A DNA stretch of 64,000 nucleotides. Origin: Lepeophtheirus salmonis. Lineage: Eukaryota; Arthropoda; Copepoda; Siphonostomatoida; Caligidae. How positions within the stretch are numbered: position 1 is the stretch's first letter; each line of letters begins with the position of its first letter. Location: assembly GCF_016086655.4 (NCBI RefSeq), contig NC_052136.2, positions 51,266,492 to 51,330,491 on the forward strand, given 5' to 3'. Of this stretch, positions 12,505 to 22,671 are shown in pieces. The notes beneath the pieces are model-generated. The model saw nothing but the letters and a program-made list of their open reading frames with translations, ran no database searches and was not told where the DNA came from. The position numbers and the translations under genes are program-made.

Positions 12505-12692
12505 AGTGTCTCGTGAAAAATTATTTTGCAGAGAAAAACGTCGGGGACTATTTTGACGAGTTACAGAGATGGAAGCATTGCTGGAATAAGTGTTTAGAGT
12601 TACAAGGAGGCTATATGAAAAATAAGATTAAAAAATCGGAAAAAACCTCGTGTATCTTTTTTTGGTGAGAAACTTTTCAGAGCACCCTCGTA
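12505..12692 (+). mobile_element. Mariner 3' end fragment
   Basis: The plus-strand frame reads GDYFDELQRWKHCWNKCLEL then QGGYMKN, the C-terminus of a mariner transposase (usual ...HRW.KCIEL.GDYVEK). It is followed by the terminal repeat AAACTTTTCAGAGCACCCTCGTA ending at 12692. No 5' end lies nearby, so this is a truncated copy. It is cleaner than the 3' end of the neighbour at 11.8 kb and so probably a separate insertion. Confidence 0.75.
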
Positions 12693-13009
12693 CAAATTTT
12701 TTTATGGTTCCTTATTTTGACACCATGTTTTTTTGACAATGGAGCATCATATAGCCAGACACACCCTGTAAATTAATGAAGATTTTTTTTTTCTAATTTG
12801 GCACATATTATAATATTAATTTAAAACTCAAAAATCCATAATATTAACCGTTTTTGTCCTCCAGTTCAGGATTAAGAGACTTCTAAAGATTCTAACTCGA
12901 CGCCACCTACCCAATTTTTAAATGCCTGTATTTTGAATGTTTTTAAAGATAACAAAATACTTTTATAACCATCTATCAGATAATTGTTTTATTATTTTGT
13001 TGTATAAGT

Positions 13010-13774
13010 TATCAAAATGAGTTTTTAACCATAAAGTCACGAGGTCATTTTTTTTTAGTGATGTTCCACTTGTAAAATATTTATTTAACCTAAGTACCCC
13101 CTTACCAGCACAAAGTATTTTTAGCTTAAGGTACAAGGGTGTTCGCATGATTCTATTTGTTCTCTTTTCTGGGATGGGGTTTGGTTTTAGGATTTTTTTT
13201 AAAAGAAATCCAAAATTAAATTTTTTGAAAAAAATTATAAAAATATTAAATCTAGCTTCTGGAGTGTTCACAGGATTCATTTTTTTTTTTCATAGAGGGG
13301 GGGAAGGAGTGCTTCGTTTTTGGATTTTTTTTCAAAAAAAAATCAAAATTTTTTTTTTTGGAAAATAATTTGAAAATTTTTTCAATAATCCACCCAGATG
13401 TTCAAAAAAAATTTCAAAAATCTATTGCCATTCTCAAAAAATTAAGTTTTTTGTAAAAAAACATTCAAAGTCCACAGTTGTTTACAAAAACTAAAATTTT
13501 TATAGAAAAATTTTAAAATACATTGCTATCTACAGGAAATTAAATTTCAATATTAATTTTTTTGGCAAAAAAATGAAATATGAAACTTTCTAGTAAAAAA
13601 AAATTCATTAATTTGGGGGGGGGACGGGGCTACAGCCTGTCCCCTCTCCACAGCACCCCCTGCAGACACCCCTGAATTATCTCACATTTAAAATATTATT
13701 TCAAAATCTCAAGTACTTCTTGAAGGTCCTCCAAGGGGTACGTGTACCCCGATTTGAGAACCTACTGATCTATG
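13010..13774 (-). mobile_element. hAT-like element (outer, interrupted)
   Basis: On the minus strand the right edge begins CAGTAGGTTCTCAAATCGGG then GTACACGTACCCC, a typical hAT terminus (CAGTGGTTCTCAA...). The other side, 13130 down to about 13010, holds AAGGGGGTACTTAGGTTAAA and ends near GGTTAAAAACTCA, a weak inverted match to the first terminus. The block AAGGGGGTACTTRGKTTAAATAAATATTTTACA recurs at 17.45 kb. A second element (13130-13674) sits inside. No transposase frame is visible, so it is non-autonomous or gutted. The inner boundary is approximate. Confidence 0.5.
13130..13674 (-). mobile_element. hAT-like AT-rich element inserted in the outer hAT-like element
   Basis: On the minus strand the 5' end is CAGGGGTGTCTGCAGGGGGT (from 13674). 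The 3' ends read GTGAACACTCCAG (to 13259) and again GCGAACACCCTTG (to about 13131). These are inverted matches to CAGGGGYGTCYRCA, so the 3' part appears duplicated. Between them are imperfect repeats of T/A tracts built on a motif like TTTTTGAGAATAGC..TGGATTTTTGAAA. Relatives lie at 14637-15032, 17190-17424 and 62262-62366. Frames across it are Phe/Lys homopolymer artefacts. Confidence 0.5.
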
Positions 13775-14636
13775 GGGAATTTTCATCTTCTTTTCTTGAA
13801 AGGTGTCATCTATCTTTTTATGATGTTGTTTAACTCTTTCATTTACACATTTCTTCATTTGAAATCCTATTACGTTGTTACTCTCTCATCAAATTAAAAA
13901 TCATCAATCAATATTAAAAAATAAGTTTATTTTCATTTTTATATTAAAAAATATATTAAATAGTCATGAATCGGGGCCTGTTGTCATCAAAGTTTTATTG
14001 CTTATAATAAACATATAAATAATAGTAATATCGATATTTACAGAAGTAAATTAATGGTCTTTAAAGCAATGTGCCTAGATGTACCGTGTGTAAATTTAGT
14101 TATGAAAAACCTAGTTTTCCTACTTATTCCTAAGACATTTGTTATTAGACTCTAAATATTTCGACAGATCATAGGAAAAAAGAACATGCAACTCATATTT
14201 TATCAAGATGAAGCCCTTCATATTGTCCCAAACTGACGAGTAAGCCCTATTAATATAGTCTAGCTCAGGTTTTGTCCTTTATTTGTTACTTGAGGACTCT
14301 CAAATTTTGGGTTCAGTCGACATCCATATGCAGTAATCATGAGAGCTTAGGTCACGCAAAGATAAGACCAAAAGTGGAAGATTACATTTTTTTAAACTTT
14401 CATCAAATAAATTCTAGGGGATTTTAACTTGTGATGGACGATCAATCGGATTAAGAAAAGGAGAATCTGGTTTATTTTCTTGAATCCACATTTGGAAAAT
14501 AATGTTTAATTTGCGATTTCGATTCTTATTGATTACTGGTATAAACTATTTATTACTTTGCTAGGTTAGGAAAAAAAAATCACCTCCAAAATTACGGAAT
14601 TATTGTTTTTTACGAGAGAAGTTAATATTTGAAATT
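13775..14636. other. No gene recognised
   Basis: AT-rich; no coding frame or repeat that I can place. Confidence 0.55.
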
Positions 14637-15032
14637 TTAGCTAATTTCCATTTTTTTTTCCACAAAGAATATTTTTCTGTGAATAATTTTTCTCCAAAAA
14701 AATTAAATATTTGATTTTTTTATGAATGTTATATGAGAAATTTAATTTTTGAGATTATTATTTTTTTTTTTAGAACAGCTTGGGATTTTTGAAGTTTTTT
14801 TTGAAAAATTTATTTTTTTGAGAATAGCCACGAGTTTTTGTATTTTTTCTTAGAAACTTCACATTTTTGTGAATAGTTGTAGATTTTTGAAAATAAATTT
14901 AAGTATCAAATTGTATATTTGAAATTTTTTTCAAATTATTTAATATTTTCAAATTTTTCAAATTTTTTTTTTTGGAAAAAAAAATCCAAAAACGAAGCCT
15001 TCTTCTAAAATAAAATCATGTAGACACCTTTG
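14637..15032 (+). mobile_element. Second copy of the CAGGGGYGTC element, 5' truncated
   Basis: Plus-orientation copy of the T/A-tract element. It ends CCAAAAACGAAGCCTTCTTC followed by AATCATGTAGACACCTTTG at 15032, a decayed version of the GTGGACGCCCCTG terminus. The internal units TTGAGAATAGCCACGAGTTT and TGTGAATAGTTGTAGATTTT repeat at a spacing of roughly 50-60 nt. The CAGGGGTGTC end is missing. The element is inverted relative to the copy at 13.1-13.7 kb. Confidence 0.5.
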
Positions 15033-16134
15033 TTAGCAAAATTTTACTTTGTAACTATCATTTAAAATATTAAAGAATTGAAATCGGCTTCGGTAATTTT
15101 TACAAGAATCACATCGAGATAATTCTTTGGAATTGTCTTATGACTAATTTCACAAGGTCCTCTCCTCTAATAAGAATTTATTTAAATCTATGTACCTACA
15201 GTTGACATTAGAATTCTGTAGAGCATCTCCAAAACGTGTTGAGATATTTGAAAGCTTTTTTTTTTATAAGGACAGAACAAAAACAGTTGAATAATAGTTA
15301 TTTCAAAGCTTTTGAATGATAACTTAGTATATATTTACAAAAATGATTAAAAATTATGCCATAATCAAATATAGACTCGGTATATATGTATAAATCTATT
15401 TATTTTTTGTGAACCCCAGAGGGGGATAACAATTTATTTATCAACTTTTTTTTATTTACAAAGATGTATTATGATCGATTTTATATGTTCATATTATTTG
15501 AATTTTTCAGTATTTGTGATTGATTTGAAATTTTTTATCAAGGAATACATCGGAATTTCTTTTATTGAATACCTCTAAAGCCTCTGAGGAAAAGATAATG
15601 ACAGATACGAGCTGTGTGAGGAATTTTTATTGAGCCAGTTAAGTAGGAACTTGAATATTTCTTTTAGAACCTATCTCAGAGTCCTTATATACACATTACA
15701 TCTAGGATCTCCTTTGACAGTCGCTTTTTCTCGTTAATAATCCCCTTTAAACTCTCCTAAAAACTCTCCTATAATCTTAGTAGCTTTACCATTTGAGTGC
15801 CTCAGCAGTCCGATGAAAATATAATTATTTGTAATTAATTTAAGATTAAAGTAATATGTATTAATCTGTTAAGTTCTTTGTGAGATATTACATCATGCAG
15901 TCTAAGATCTGATTGGAAGCTTTCTGAGACACACAAAATTCGATAAATTGATACATTTCACTCAGATAAGAAGAAGAAAATAAATTTTTCTTATTTTTTA
16001 CTTCAAGTTTTTGTTGATATTTCATAAAGGTATCTATAAAATATGAAACATTAACGTTATTTTAATAGTTTCATATTAATTCCAAAATAAAATAATATTT
16101 TCAGTCTTATATATGGATTTTTGACCTTATTTAA
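15033..16134. other. No gene recognised
   Basis: AT-rich; nothing supportable. Confidence 0.55.
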
Positions 16135-16928
16135 ATTAAATTAAGATTTGGTAATAATACAACTAATTAATAATTGAGAGATCGAAATTAATTCATATTT
16201 CGATATAGTAAAGTATAAACAATTTCTAACTGAACAATACAAACTTAAGCTCTTACATAAAAGTCGAGAAAATGACACTTGGACGAGATCAACAATATTC
16301 CATTCACGCACTCCAAGCAGTTGGACGTTTCCAGGACCACCATCTACTCCGATCCCAAGTATGAAACGTTTGAGAGGGAAGAAGGGCTCTATCAAAAAGG
16401 TGAAACTGGATCGGGAGAAGCTAAAGAAAATAGCCGAGCCCAATCCTCTCAAGTCCACAGGGCTCATGAAAGATACATCGGGGTTTCACGTCAGACTGTC
16501 TCAGGGATTTAAAAAAAGTGTGTGGAAAGAGCCTTGTTAGAGTGGAGAGGCCACTTGTGACACCAGCAATAAAAAAAAACGTCTCTCCCTTCGCAAGACT
16601 CTTTCGAATGAGTCTTTTAAGTTCTTTTGAAATATTTTCTACACTTTTGGCACACTTTTGTGTGCATATCGATGCATGTGCATGTCTGTCATCCAAATAC
16701 TGTGTCCCTTAAATCCACTGTCAGACGCCTCTGGGATGCCATGATAGAATACTACATCCGCAGTTTGTACGACACCTACTCCGCCTCTTGGCAGGCAATC
16801 ATTTCTGCTAAAGGCGGCTACATTAATGATTAGGAGACCTCCGACAAACATCTATTTATATTATTAATTTTGTTGAAATTCTATTATTACTTAATAAAAT
16901 ATATATATCTTTTAATGGACCACTCTGT
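16135..16928 (+). mobile_element. Tc1/mariner-superfamily element, internally deleted (family with GTGGTCCATT ends)
   Basis: The right end is TTTTAATGGACCACTCTG, matching the terminal repeats of the copies at 26.8-27.7, 35.0-35.6 and 43.8-44.5 kb. The left end is eroded. Plus-strand frames give transposase pieces in order. IPFTHSKQLDVSRTTIYS (N-terminal helix-turn-helix) lies at about 16290-16345, GVSRQTVSGI near 16480, and GKSLVRVERPLVTPAIKK at 16524-16580. The C-terminus ISAKGGYIND lies at about 16803-16832. The region with the three catalytic acids is gone. The frame shifts at least twice, so nothing functional can be made. This is the only copy of this family on the plus strand. Confidence 0.75.
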
Positions 16929-16999
16929 ATACAGCTATATAATTTAACGACAAATTTACTAATTACAGAAGATCCCAGATTTCATATAATATTTAGCCT

Positions 17000-17110
17000 T
17001 TTTTGACCAATCCCTTCTTCCTCTCCAATGTTTGATATTGGCATAGACGGTAATGCAGGAGACGCCCAACTGCTTGGAGTTTGCAAATATAATTCGTTGA
17101 TCACGTTCAA
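17000..17110 (-). mobile_element. N-terminal scrap of the same Tc1-type family
   Basis: The minus strand reads ANSKQLGVSCITVYANIKHW followed by a basic stretch (GRRDWSKKAK). This matches the helix-turn-helix block HFKQLGISRNILYTV...LERKKSFVKNAK of the 27-kb copy. It lies just beyond the right end of the 16.1-16.9-kb element, in opposite orientation. No terminal repeats are seen. Confidence 0.6.
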
Positions 17111-17189
17111 GTCTTTTAATTGTCACTCAAGCCACATTTTTAGGGGTATTTGTTTAAAATTAACTTGGACTGTATATATGAATGTTGGG

Positions 17190-17424
17190 AAAGAAAAAAA
17201 AGCTAAATTTTTTGAGAATAGATATGGATTTTTGGAAATTATTTACAAAAAAAAATATTTTTTGAGAGTAACTATGAATTTTTGAAATTTTTTTTCAAAA
17301 ATTATTTTTCTGAAAAAAACAATGGATTTTTGAAAAAAAAAAAAAAATTCTGATTTTTTTTCCATAATCTTCCAAAAAAATGAGTCCTCCCTCGCTTCAA
17401 AAAATAATTATGTGGACGCCCCTG
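17190..17424 (+). mobile_element. Third copy of the CAGGGGYGTC element, 5' truncated
   Basis: T/A-tract units with GAGAATAGATATGGATTTTT and GAGAGTAACTATGAATTTTT are followed by TCCTCCCTCGCTTC and the best preserved 3' terminus, ATTATGTGGACGCCCCTG, ending at 17424. Structure and orientation match the 14.6-15.0-kb copy. Confidence 0.55.
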
Positions 17425-17525
17425 TCACTGATGAAATGATAATTTTTGCTGTTAAGGGGGTACTTGGTTTAAATAAATATTTTACATGTAGTCCATAACT
17501 ACATGAGGTTGAGAATCCCTGTATT
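17425..17525 (+). mobile_element. hAT-like 3' terminus (relative of the 13-kb outer element)
   Basis: Contains AAGGGGGTACTTGGTTTAAA and TAAATATTTTACATGTAG, almost the same as the minus-strand block at 13.06-13.13 kb. It ends GAGGTTGAGAATCCCTGTA, the reverse of a hAT terminus (TACAGGGATTCTCAACC). As at 13 kb, a CAGGGGYGTC element lies immediately upstream of this block, so the two units travel together or share an insertion site. Confidence 0.5.
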
Positions 17526-18000
17526 AGGAGGAGTACTTTTTACAAACGCACAATTCTGAAAGATAAGCTCAGGATTATCCCTTTGTATAGGCTAAGGTTG
17601 ACCGGTAAAGTTAAAACACGTTTACTGAATTACTTGCAGATGCTTCAAATTAGAAAGATCAAAGCTTTTACACAACATACATACATCTATTTACTTAGAG
17701 ACAAATTAGTTAAAATACATTGATGATATTTTATGTGTCATCTTCATTTGAATGTCAATTTTCCAGTCCACCCTATTTTTAAGTCATAGAAAACATTCTA
17801 AGCTCTCGTCGGCACCTGATATCGTTGTCTTAGAGATTTTTTTTACACCGATACAATTACTATTCAAGAATATGAATGTACAAAATATCTCTCATAAAAT
17901 CTTTGCTATATTTTGTATACTAGACTTCTGGAAATGTCCGTTTAAATTGTTTCATATTTGTAGACACATATAGTAAAATACCTGAAACTCTGTTTCACAT
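17526..18000. other. No gene recognised
   Basis: Short AT-rich spacer without a motif-bearing frame. Confidence 0.5.
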
Positions 18001-18858
18001 TCTTTATTTAAAAAGATTAAAGCTACGCCGTCGAAAGTTTGACCAAAAACTGACAAAAAGTGAGGGAAGATCAAGGAAAAAGACAAAAATGGATTATCTT
18101 CTTCAAACGAATTTAGATTGTTAGAGTTGATTTTCAGTGTTCACTGTAGTGTATATATGATCATGCCAAAAATGCTGGATTATGAGCTGAGAGAAACCAA
18201 GGATGTAATAGATACAAAAGAAAGCGTAATCCTAGCTTTATCAATATTTTTAAGGCCAAGATCAATAATGATCCCACACTCAGCATGAGGAGACTTCTCA
18301 ATGAGCTTAATGTGACCAACGGAAAAACAGAAAACCATTCTTGATAATATTGGTCTGAAATCTTTCTTCACATCAGTAAAATCTTCCAGGCCGATAGTTT
18401 TGAATGAAAGAAGGTTGTATAGGCTCAAAAAAAAACTATTTATATATCTCAAACGCAATTGTCCACATAAAAAATTATTTGTAAAGAAGATCTTTACAGT
18501 TGATTAAGTGTACACACTGCCAAAACGAACGATGGCTTGCAAAATCCATAAAAATGTTCAAGATGTCTTCTGGACAAAGCATCTAGTCCTGGTGATGGCA
18601 TTGGGTGTTCCAGGCCCAGATGACAAGAAAATGACATATTACTTTTTCTAGGTATAAGAGAAAATGGAGACAGATGCCCACTACAAGGGCCTTTGGTATA
18701 TTATGGATCAATTCCATAATTTATTAAGGAGATTATATTTTGCAAAAGGAGCGAAGATTCAAAAAATATTTCTGGATAATTTCTGGCCGAGGGACAATCA
18801 CAATTGTCATTGTCATTACCAAGGAGATGAACTAATATCCGGAGGATTAGGGTGAAGC
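18001..18858 (+). pseudogene. Tc1/mariner-superfamily (maT-like) transposase pseudogene
   Basis: Plus-strand frames show consecutive transposase blocks. KAKINNDPTLSMRRLLNELN at about 18253-18312 is the second helix-turn-helix with the family's NPT.SMR..A. pattern. KKIFTVD lies at 18484-18504. VQDVFWTKHLVLVMALGV follows at about 18550-18605 and KKMTYYFF near 18627-18650. METDAHYKGL lies near 18664. The segment that should hold the QDGAPAH catalytic Asp is eroded to FAKGAKIQKIFLDNF, near 18750. Several stops and frameshifts separate the blocks, so this is a dead copy. It is a different family from the GTGGTCCATT elements. I see no terminal repeats. Confidence 0.7.
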
Positions 18859-19615
18859 TTATTTTTTTAATTGGTGAAATGTTAAATCGCAAATTCATTT
18901 TAGGCTAAAGACATTTTTTTAAATTTTGAACGGTTTTGAAAAATATTTAGAGGTAGCCTTAATTGCTCAAAAGTTTGGAAATTTTACGATTTAAAAAATA
19001 AAAAAACTAGTTTGACCTTAATTTAATCTAAACACTTCATGTTAAAACAAGTCTTATAAAACAATAAATTTAGTTGATTAAATTTACAATCGAAAATATT
19101 TGGTAGTTTTTCTATCAATGTTTGGTTCTAATTTGTCAAAGAGAGCAAAATTCCTCAAACTAGCATTTTATACTATATGTCCATCTTTCTGCTCGTAAAA
19201 CAAATGATATCCATATTTACATTTTATGTTTCTCAAAGCATTAGCAATGGTCAATTTATTACTTGAAGTAGACAGAACATGTTAAATTACTATAAATTAG
19301 ACCTGTTTCTTACCTTTTTTCGATAAAAAAGCCTTTATAACCTAAATTTATCATATGTATTCAAAACCTTCCTAGTAGTCGTAATTTTAAAACTATTAAA
19401 AGCTAGTTTTATTTGAAAATGATGATGTTAGACCAATTTTATTATGGGGTAAGCTAAGGATTATTATAACGTAAATAAATAAAAAAATTCAATTATAAAA
19501 CTTTAATATATTTCTCTAACTTATTTTGAATCTAAATTTGGATATAACGTAATAAAGTTTTAGAAAAAAAAAATTCCACATATGTTTTTATATTAAAATA
19601 TAGAAGAGTATTTTA
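18859..19615. other. No gene recognised
   Basis: AT-rich; no supportable frame. Confidence 0.55.
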
Positions 19616-20320
19616 CCTTGAATCAAGGAAATGTAAGCTTCCATGATCTTCGACCACTTGGAGAAGGAATTGGAGCTGCGATTCATTAGATATTAGTAGA
19701 CCACTATATTCTATAATGAGACCAATGCTCAGCAAGATCATTTACAACTTTTAAATTAATGATAGTATCAAGAGCTTGCCGGTAGTGATTTTCATAATTC
19801 CATAAGTCAGAATCTGTCTCAAAAATGTGTCTTGAAAGTGCAGACATTGAAACAGTTTCTTCGATTTGATTTTTTTTTTGCACCAAAGTGTTACAATTTT
19901 TTGCATTTTAATTCATTGAAAGTAAAGAACAAACGGCTTTCCTTGAGTTTCAACACTCAAATTTTGCAAGGCCTTTACTGTATGTCTTTTTGATTTTGAA
20001 TTTAATATACTGCCAAATAGGCCTAATTCAACATATTCCTTGGACAAGTACTTGAATATTTTTTCCTGATGTTGACTTCGATATATCTGAACCAACGGAT
20101 AAATGTTTAAGGAGGGTTTTTTTTTATTCATGTCATTATTAGGCGCACATAAGGCTCAAGGAGCAGACATCCAGGCTTGAAGATAAACACGCATTATAAA
20201 CACAGAAATATTGCGCAATCCTCGCTCCTCCTCTATGTCTGTCAATTTGAATTGAGATGGAAATATCCAAATTTATAGGCAGTATAAAACTTTTGATAGG
20301 CATCGGGCGTGGTGTAAAGC
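19616..20320 (-). pseudogene. Broken copy of the repeated arthropod KVVND..ERG family
   Basis: Minus-strand frames in order: NISVFIMRVYLQAWM with a following stop and APNND (about 20215-20140). Then KYLSKEYVELGLFGS and KRHTVKALQNL (20065-19960). After a frameshift come SDLWNYENHYRQALDT and LKVVNDLAEHW (about 19820-19720), and after another frameshift EYSGLLISNESQLQFLLQVV (to about 19640). The order fits an arthropod multi-copy protein I remember with blocks VRVYLKAW, YLS..LV.L.LFD, KVVND.AERGVALIQ and EQLQFLLQVV. Its biochemical role is unknown to me. At least three frame breaks make it a pseudogene. The 9.4-kb fragment is the same family. Confidence 0.55.
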
Positions 20321-22060
20321 AACGGTTGACATAAATGGCACACCTCGTGGATGTACATCACCAAGGAATATCATAACCAGGTTATGGAATTCGTTATAGT
20401 CGTGTCGTGGAAGATTTGTTTCCATAAATTTCTTTGAATAATCAAGGGACTCTTGTACTAGTTATTCAATTATTTTAAAATATGAAGCATGTATAAACTT
20501 GTTTTAAGCCCCTGTAGACTATTATTTTATATTATTACTTAAAAAATCATGAAGAGTTTAATTATTTTCCACCGGAATATTATTGTAATTTGTATTTAAC
20601 GCAGCCTAACCAGCTTATTTTATTAAAATCCCTTTTTTTTAAATATATTTATTCACTATTAGTATTTGGCTACACAAGACAACACATTCATCCTAAATTT
20701 TACATAATACTTTATTAATCATATGTCGTTGAACACGGATCATGTTATTTTTGGGGTAATTCAAATTAACTTTTTTTAAGGCTTAAATATATTTATTCAT
20801 TTTAAAACCATACATTTATAAAACAATGGAAACATTATAAACATGTTCTGATTTAAAAAAGATAAAAAACAAATAGAAAAACCGACCGGTATATCCAAAT
20901 ATATATATACCGTACTTTTATCAGCCATCAAAACAGGTTTTAAATAATTTGATTCGTCCATTGTTAAGCGAAAATCCTAAATATTCCCAATTCCTTAAGG
21001 AAAGGAAATTTTACAAAAAATAGAAATATAATCTATAATGAAAAAAAGATTTGTGCCTCTAGGGTTGAAATCCTTAGAGCGTCGTCGTTTGAATGGATTT
21101 GTATTGTTTAAAATATGTACGTTGTTTCACAGATGAAAGAATGGGCTTTCTTTTTGTTCTTTTTAATATCATATATTTCTCAACAAGAGACTTTAATAAT
21201 TTAGAAAATAAGACAAAGAGAAACGGATTCGGCATCATGTAAAAGTGTGTATGTACAAATATAATAATAAATAGGAAATAGATTTTTTTTTGTTACGTAC
21301 CTGAATGGCAGCTTAGTGACTTCCAATCGGACCTTTGTGACATTCAAAAAGTAATTAAGAAATGTATTTTTCAAACAAAAATCGTCAAAAATATGTTATA
21401 AAAAATCATAAAGATATGTACTCAAGCAGAATGAGTAGCTTTTGCCTACAGCAGATCTGCAATTATGAAAAAGTTGTTAATCGCTGGATTAATTGAACAA
21501 ATTAAATTTTGAAAAGTGTTTATAATATAAATATATCAGAAGACATAAAGGTAGAGGCGTCTGTAAAATCTACTTTTGAACAACTTTACGTTTTTGTAAA
21601 GTTCTATTTTTTTTTTTTTTTTTTTTTGTTTAGTCCAGTCCTTGGATTTTAGAAATGTTATATTCAACTTTCAGGTGTTTTTTTTTATGTTGATAACGTT
21701 GCTACTAGACATTTCAAAGAGCAGAGTTGTTGGCCGTACATTTCACGGATAATACAATCCACTATTTTAAGAACTAGAATCACTTTCGAGCAACCTTAAA
21801 ACAAAGGAATAAGGTATCAATTTTTTCTTTACAAGAGGAGCAGATTCTAGACTCAACATTTTTTTTTTTTTTTTTTTGACTTATTAGTAAAAAGAGAAGA
21901 AGTGGCTAATCGGTATCCCAAACATTTTTGAAGATAATAAGTTAATGTGTTTTTTTTTTTTGTATTTATTTAGGACTAAATGCCTTTACTATTTCTTTCA
22001 GTTTCAGTCTTTCCAATCTTCACTTGACGACCCTCCGTAGTTGACACTGTTTATTGTAGT
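20321..22060. other. No gene recognised
   Basis: AT-rich, with T runs of 21 (21607-21627) and 19 (21859-21877). Nothing coding can be supported. Confidence 0.55.
21607..21627. repeat. Poly-T tract (21 nt)
   Basis: An uninterrupted T run. It could be the tail of a minus-strand retroposon, but no body was recognised. Confidence 0.9.
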
Positions 22061-22227
22061 TATTTTACTGTTATAGTGCTTCAATTGTTATGAAGGATGG
22101 TGTTGAATTCTCAGGGCTGCAGATTTTGGAATGGTAGCTTGAGACTAATGTTTTGGTTCGAATTAATAGCGGGTAATTGTCTAACCCCGTATCTCTACGA
22201 GATAAATATGGACCAACATAAATTCCT

Positions 22228-22671
22228 TTATTTTTTTAGCCTTCCTCCCCTGACAAACACATCTCGAATTTTCAAACTTGGGTTCAAGTTTAGAGAAACG
22301 TTATATCTCATAGTTTGTAGAATTTTATACAATTGAATCCCATGACCAAACCATCTGTCTCTAGTAGCAACCATATTTTTAAACATCCCAAATAACTCCG
22401 ATGTTCCTATTAATAGTCTTTCAATAAGATCATGTCTAGTTTCTCTTTTGAACTGACTCTTGATCACAAAATCCCAGAATTCACTGTTTTTCCTTAATCT
22501 AGTAAACCAAGAAAAGTTCAGCACTTTCCTCAGAGTTTCAATATTTATATGGCTAAGATTTTTGCATAAAATAACTTCTAACAGAAATACTAAGAGTATA
22601 GCTTTAAAAAAAAAAAAACTTAATCTACAGCCACCTTTGTGAGTGGGACTAGACAAAATGCCCTTGTTCAA
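22228..22671 (-). pseudogene. Probable non-LTR retrotransposon ORF2 C-terminal region
   Basis: A 147-codon minus-strand frame, one of the two longest in the window. It starts near SSPTHKGGCRLSFFFFKAIL, resembling the P...GG.GL.....Y..AL pattern that follows the reverse transcriptase domain in non-LTR polyproteins. It continues HINIETLRKVLNFSWFTRLR with NSEFWDF, like the (L)K..W..RLL....FW segment. The rest is basic and aromatic (TRDRWFGHGIQLYKIL), without catalytic motifs. It probably derives from a 5'-truncated element on the same strand as the other retroposon relics here. I cannot name the clade. A chance frame is possible but less likely at this length. Confidence 0.45.

Noticed and set aside
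13147..13368. Plus-strand frame over 13.15-13.37 kb and the 105-codon minus frame at 13280-12963
   Set aside because: Both run through T/A tracts of the hAT-like element and translate to Phe/Lys-rich sequence without motifs.
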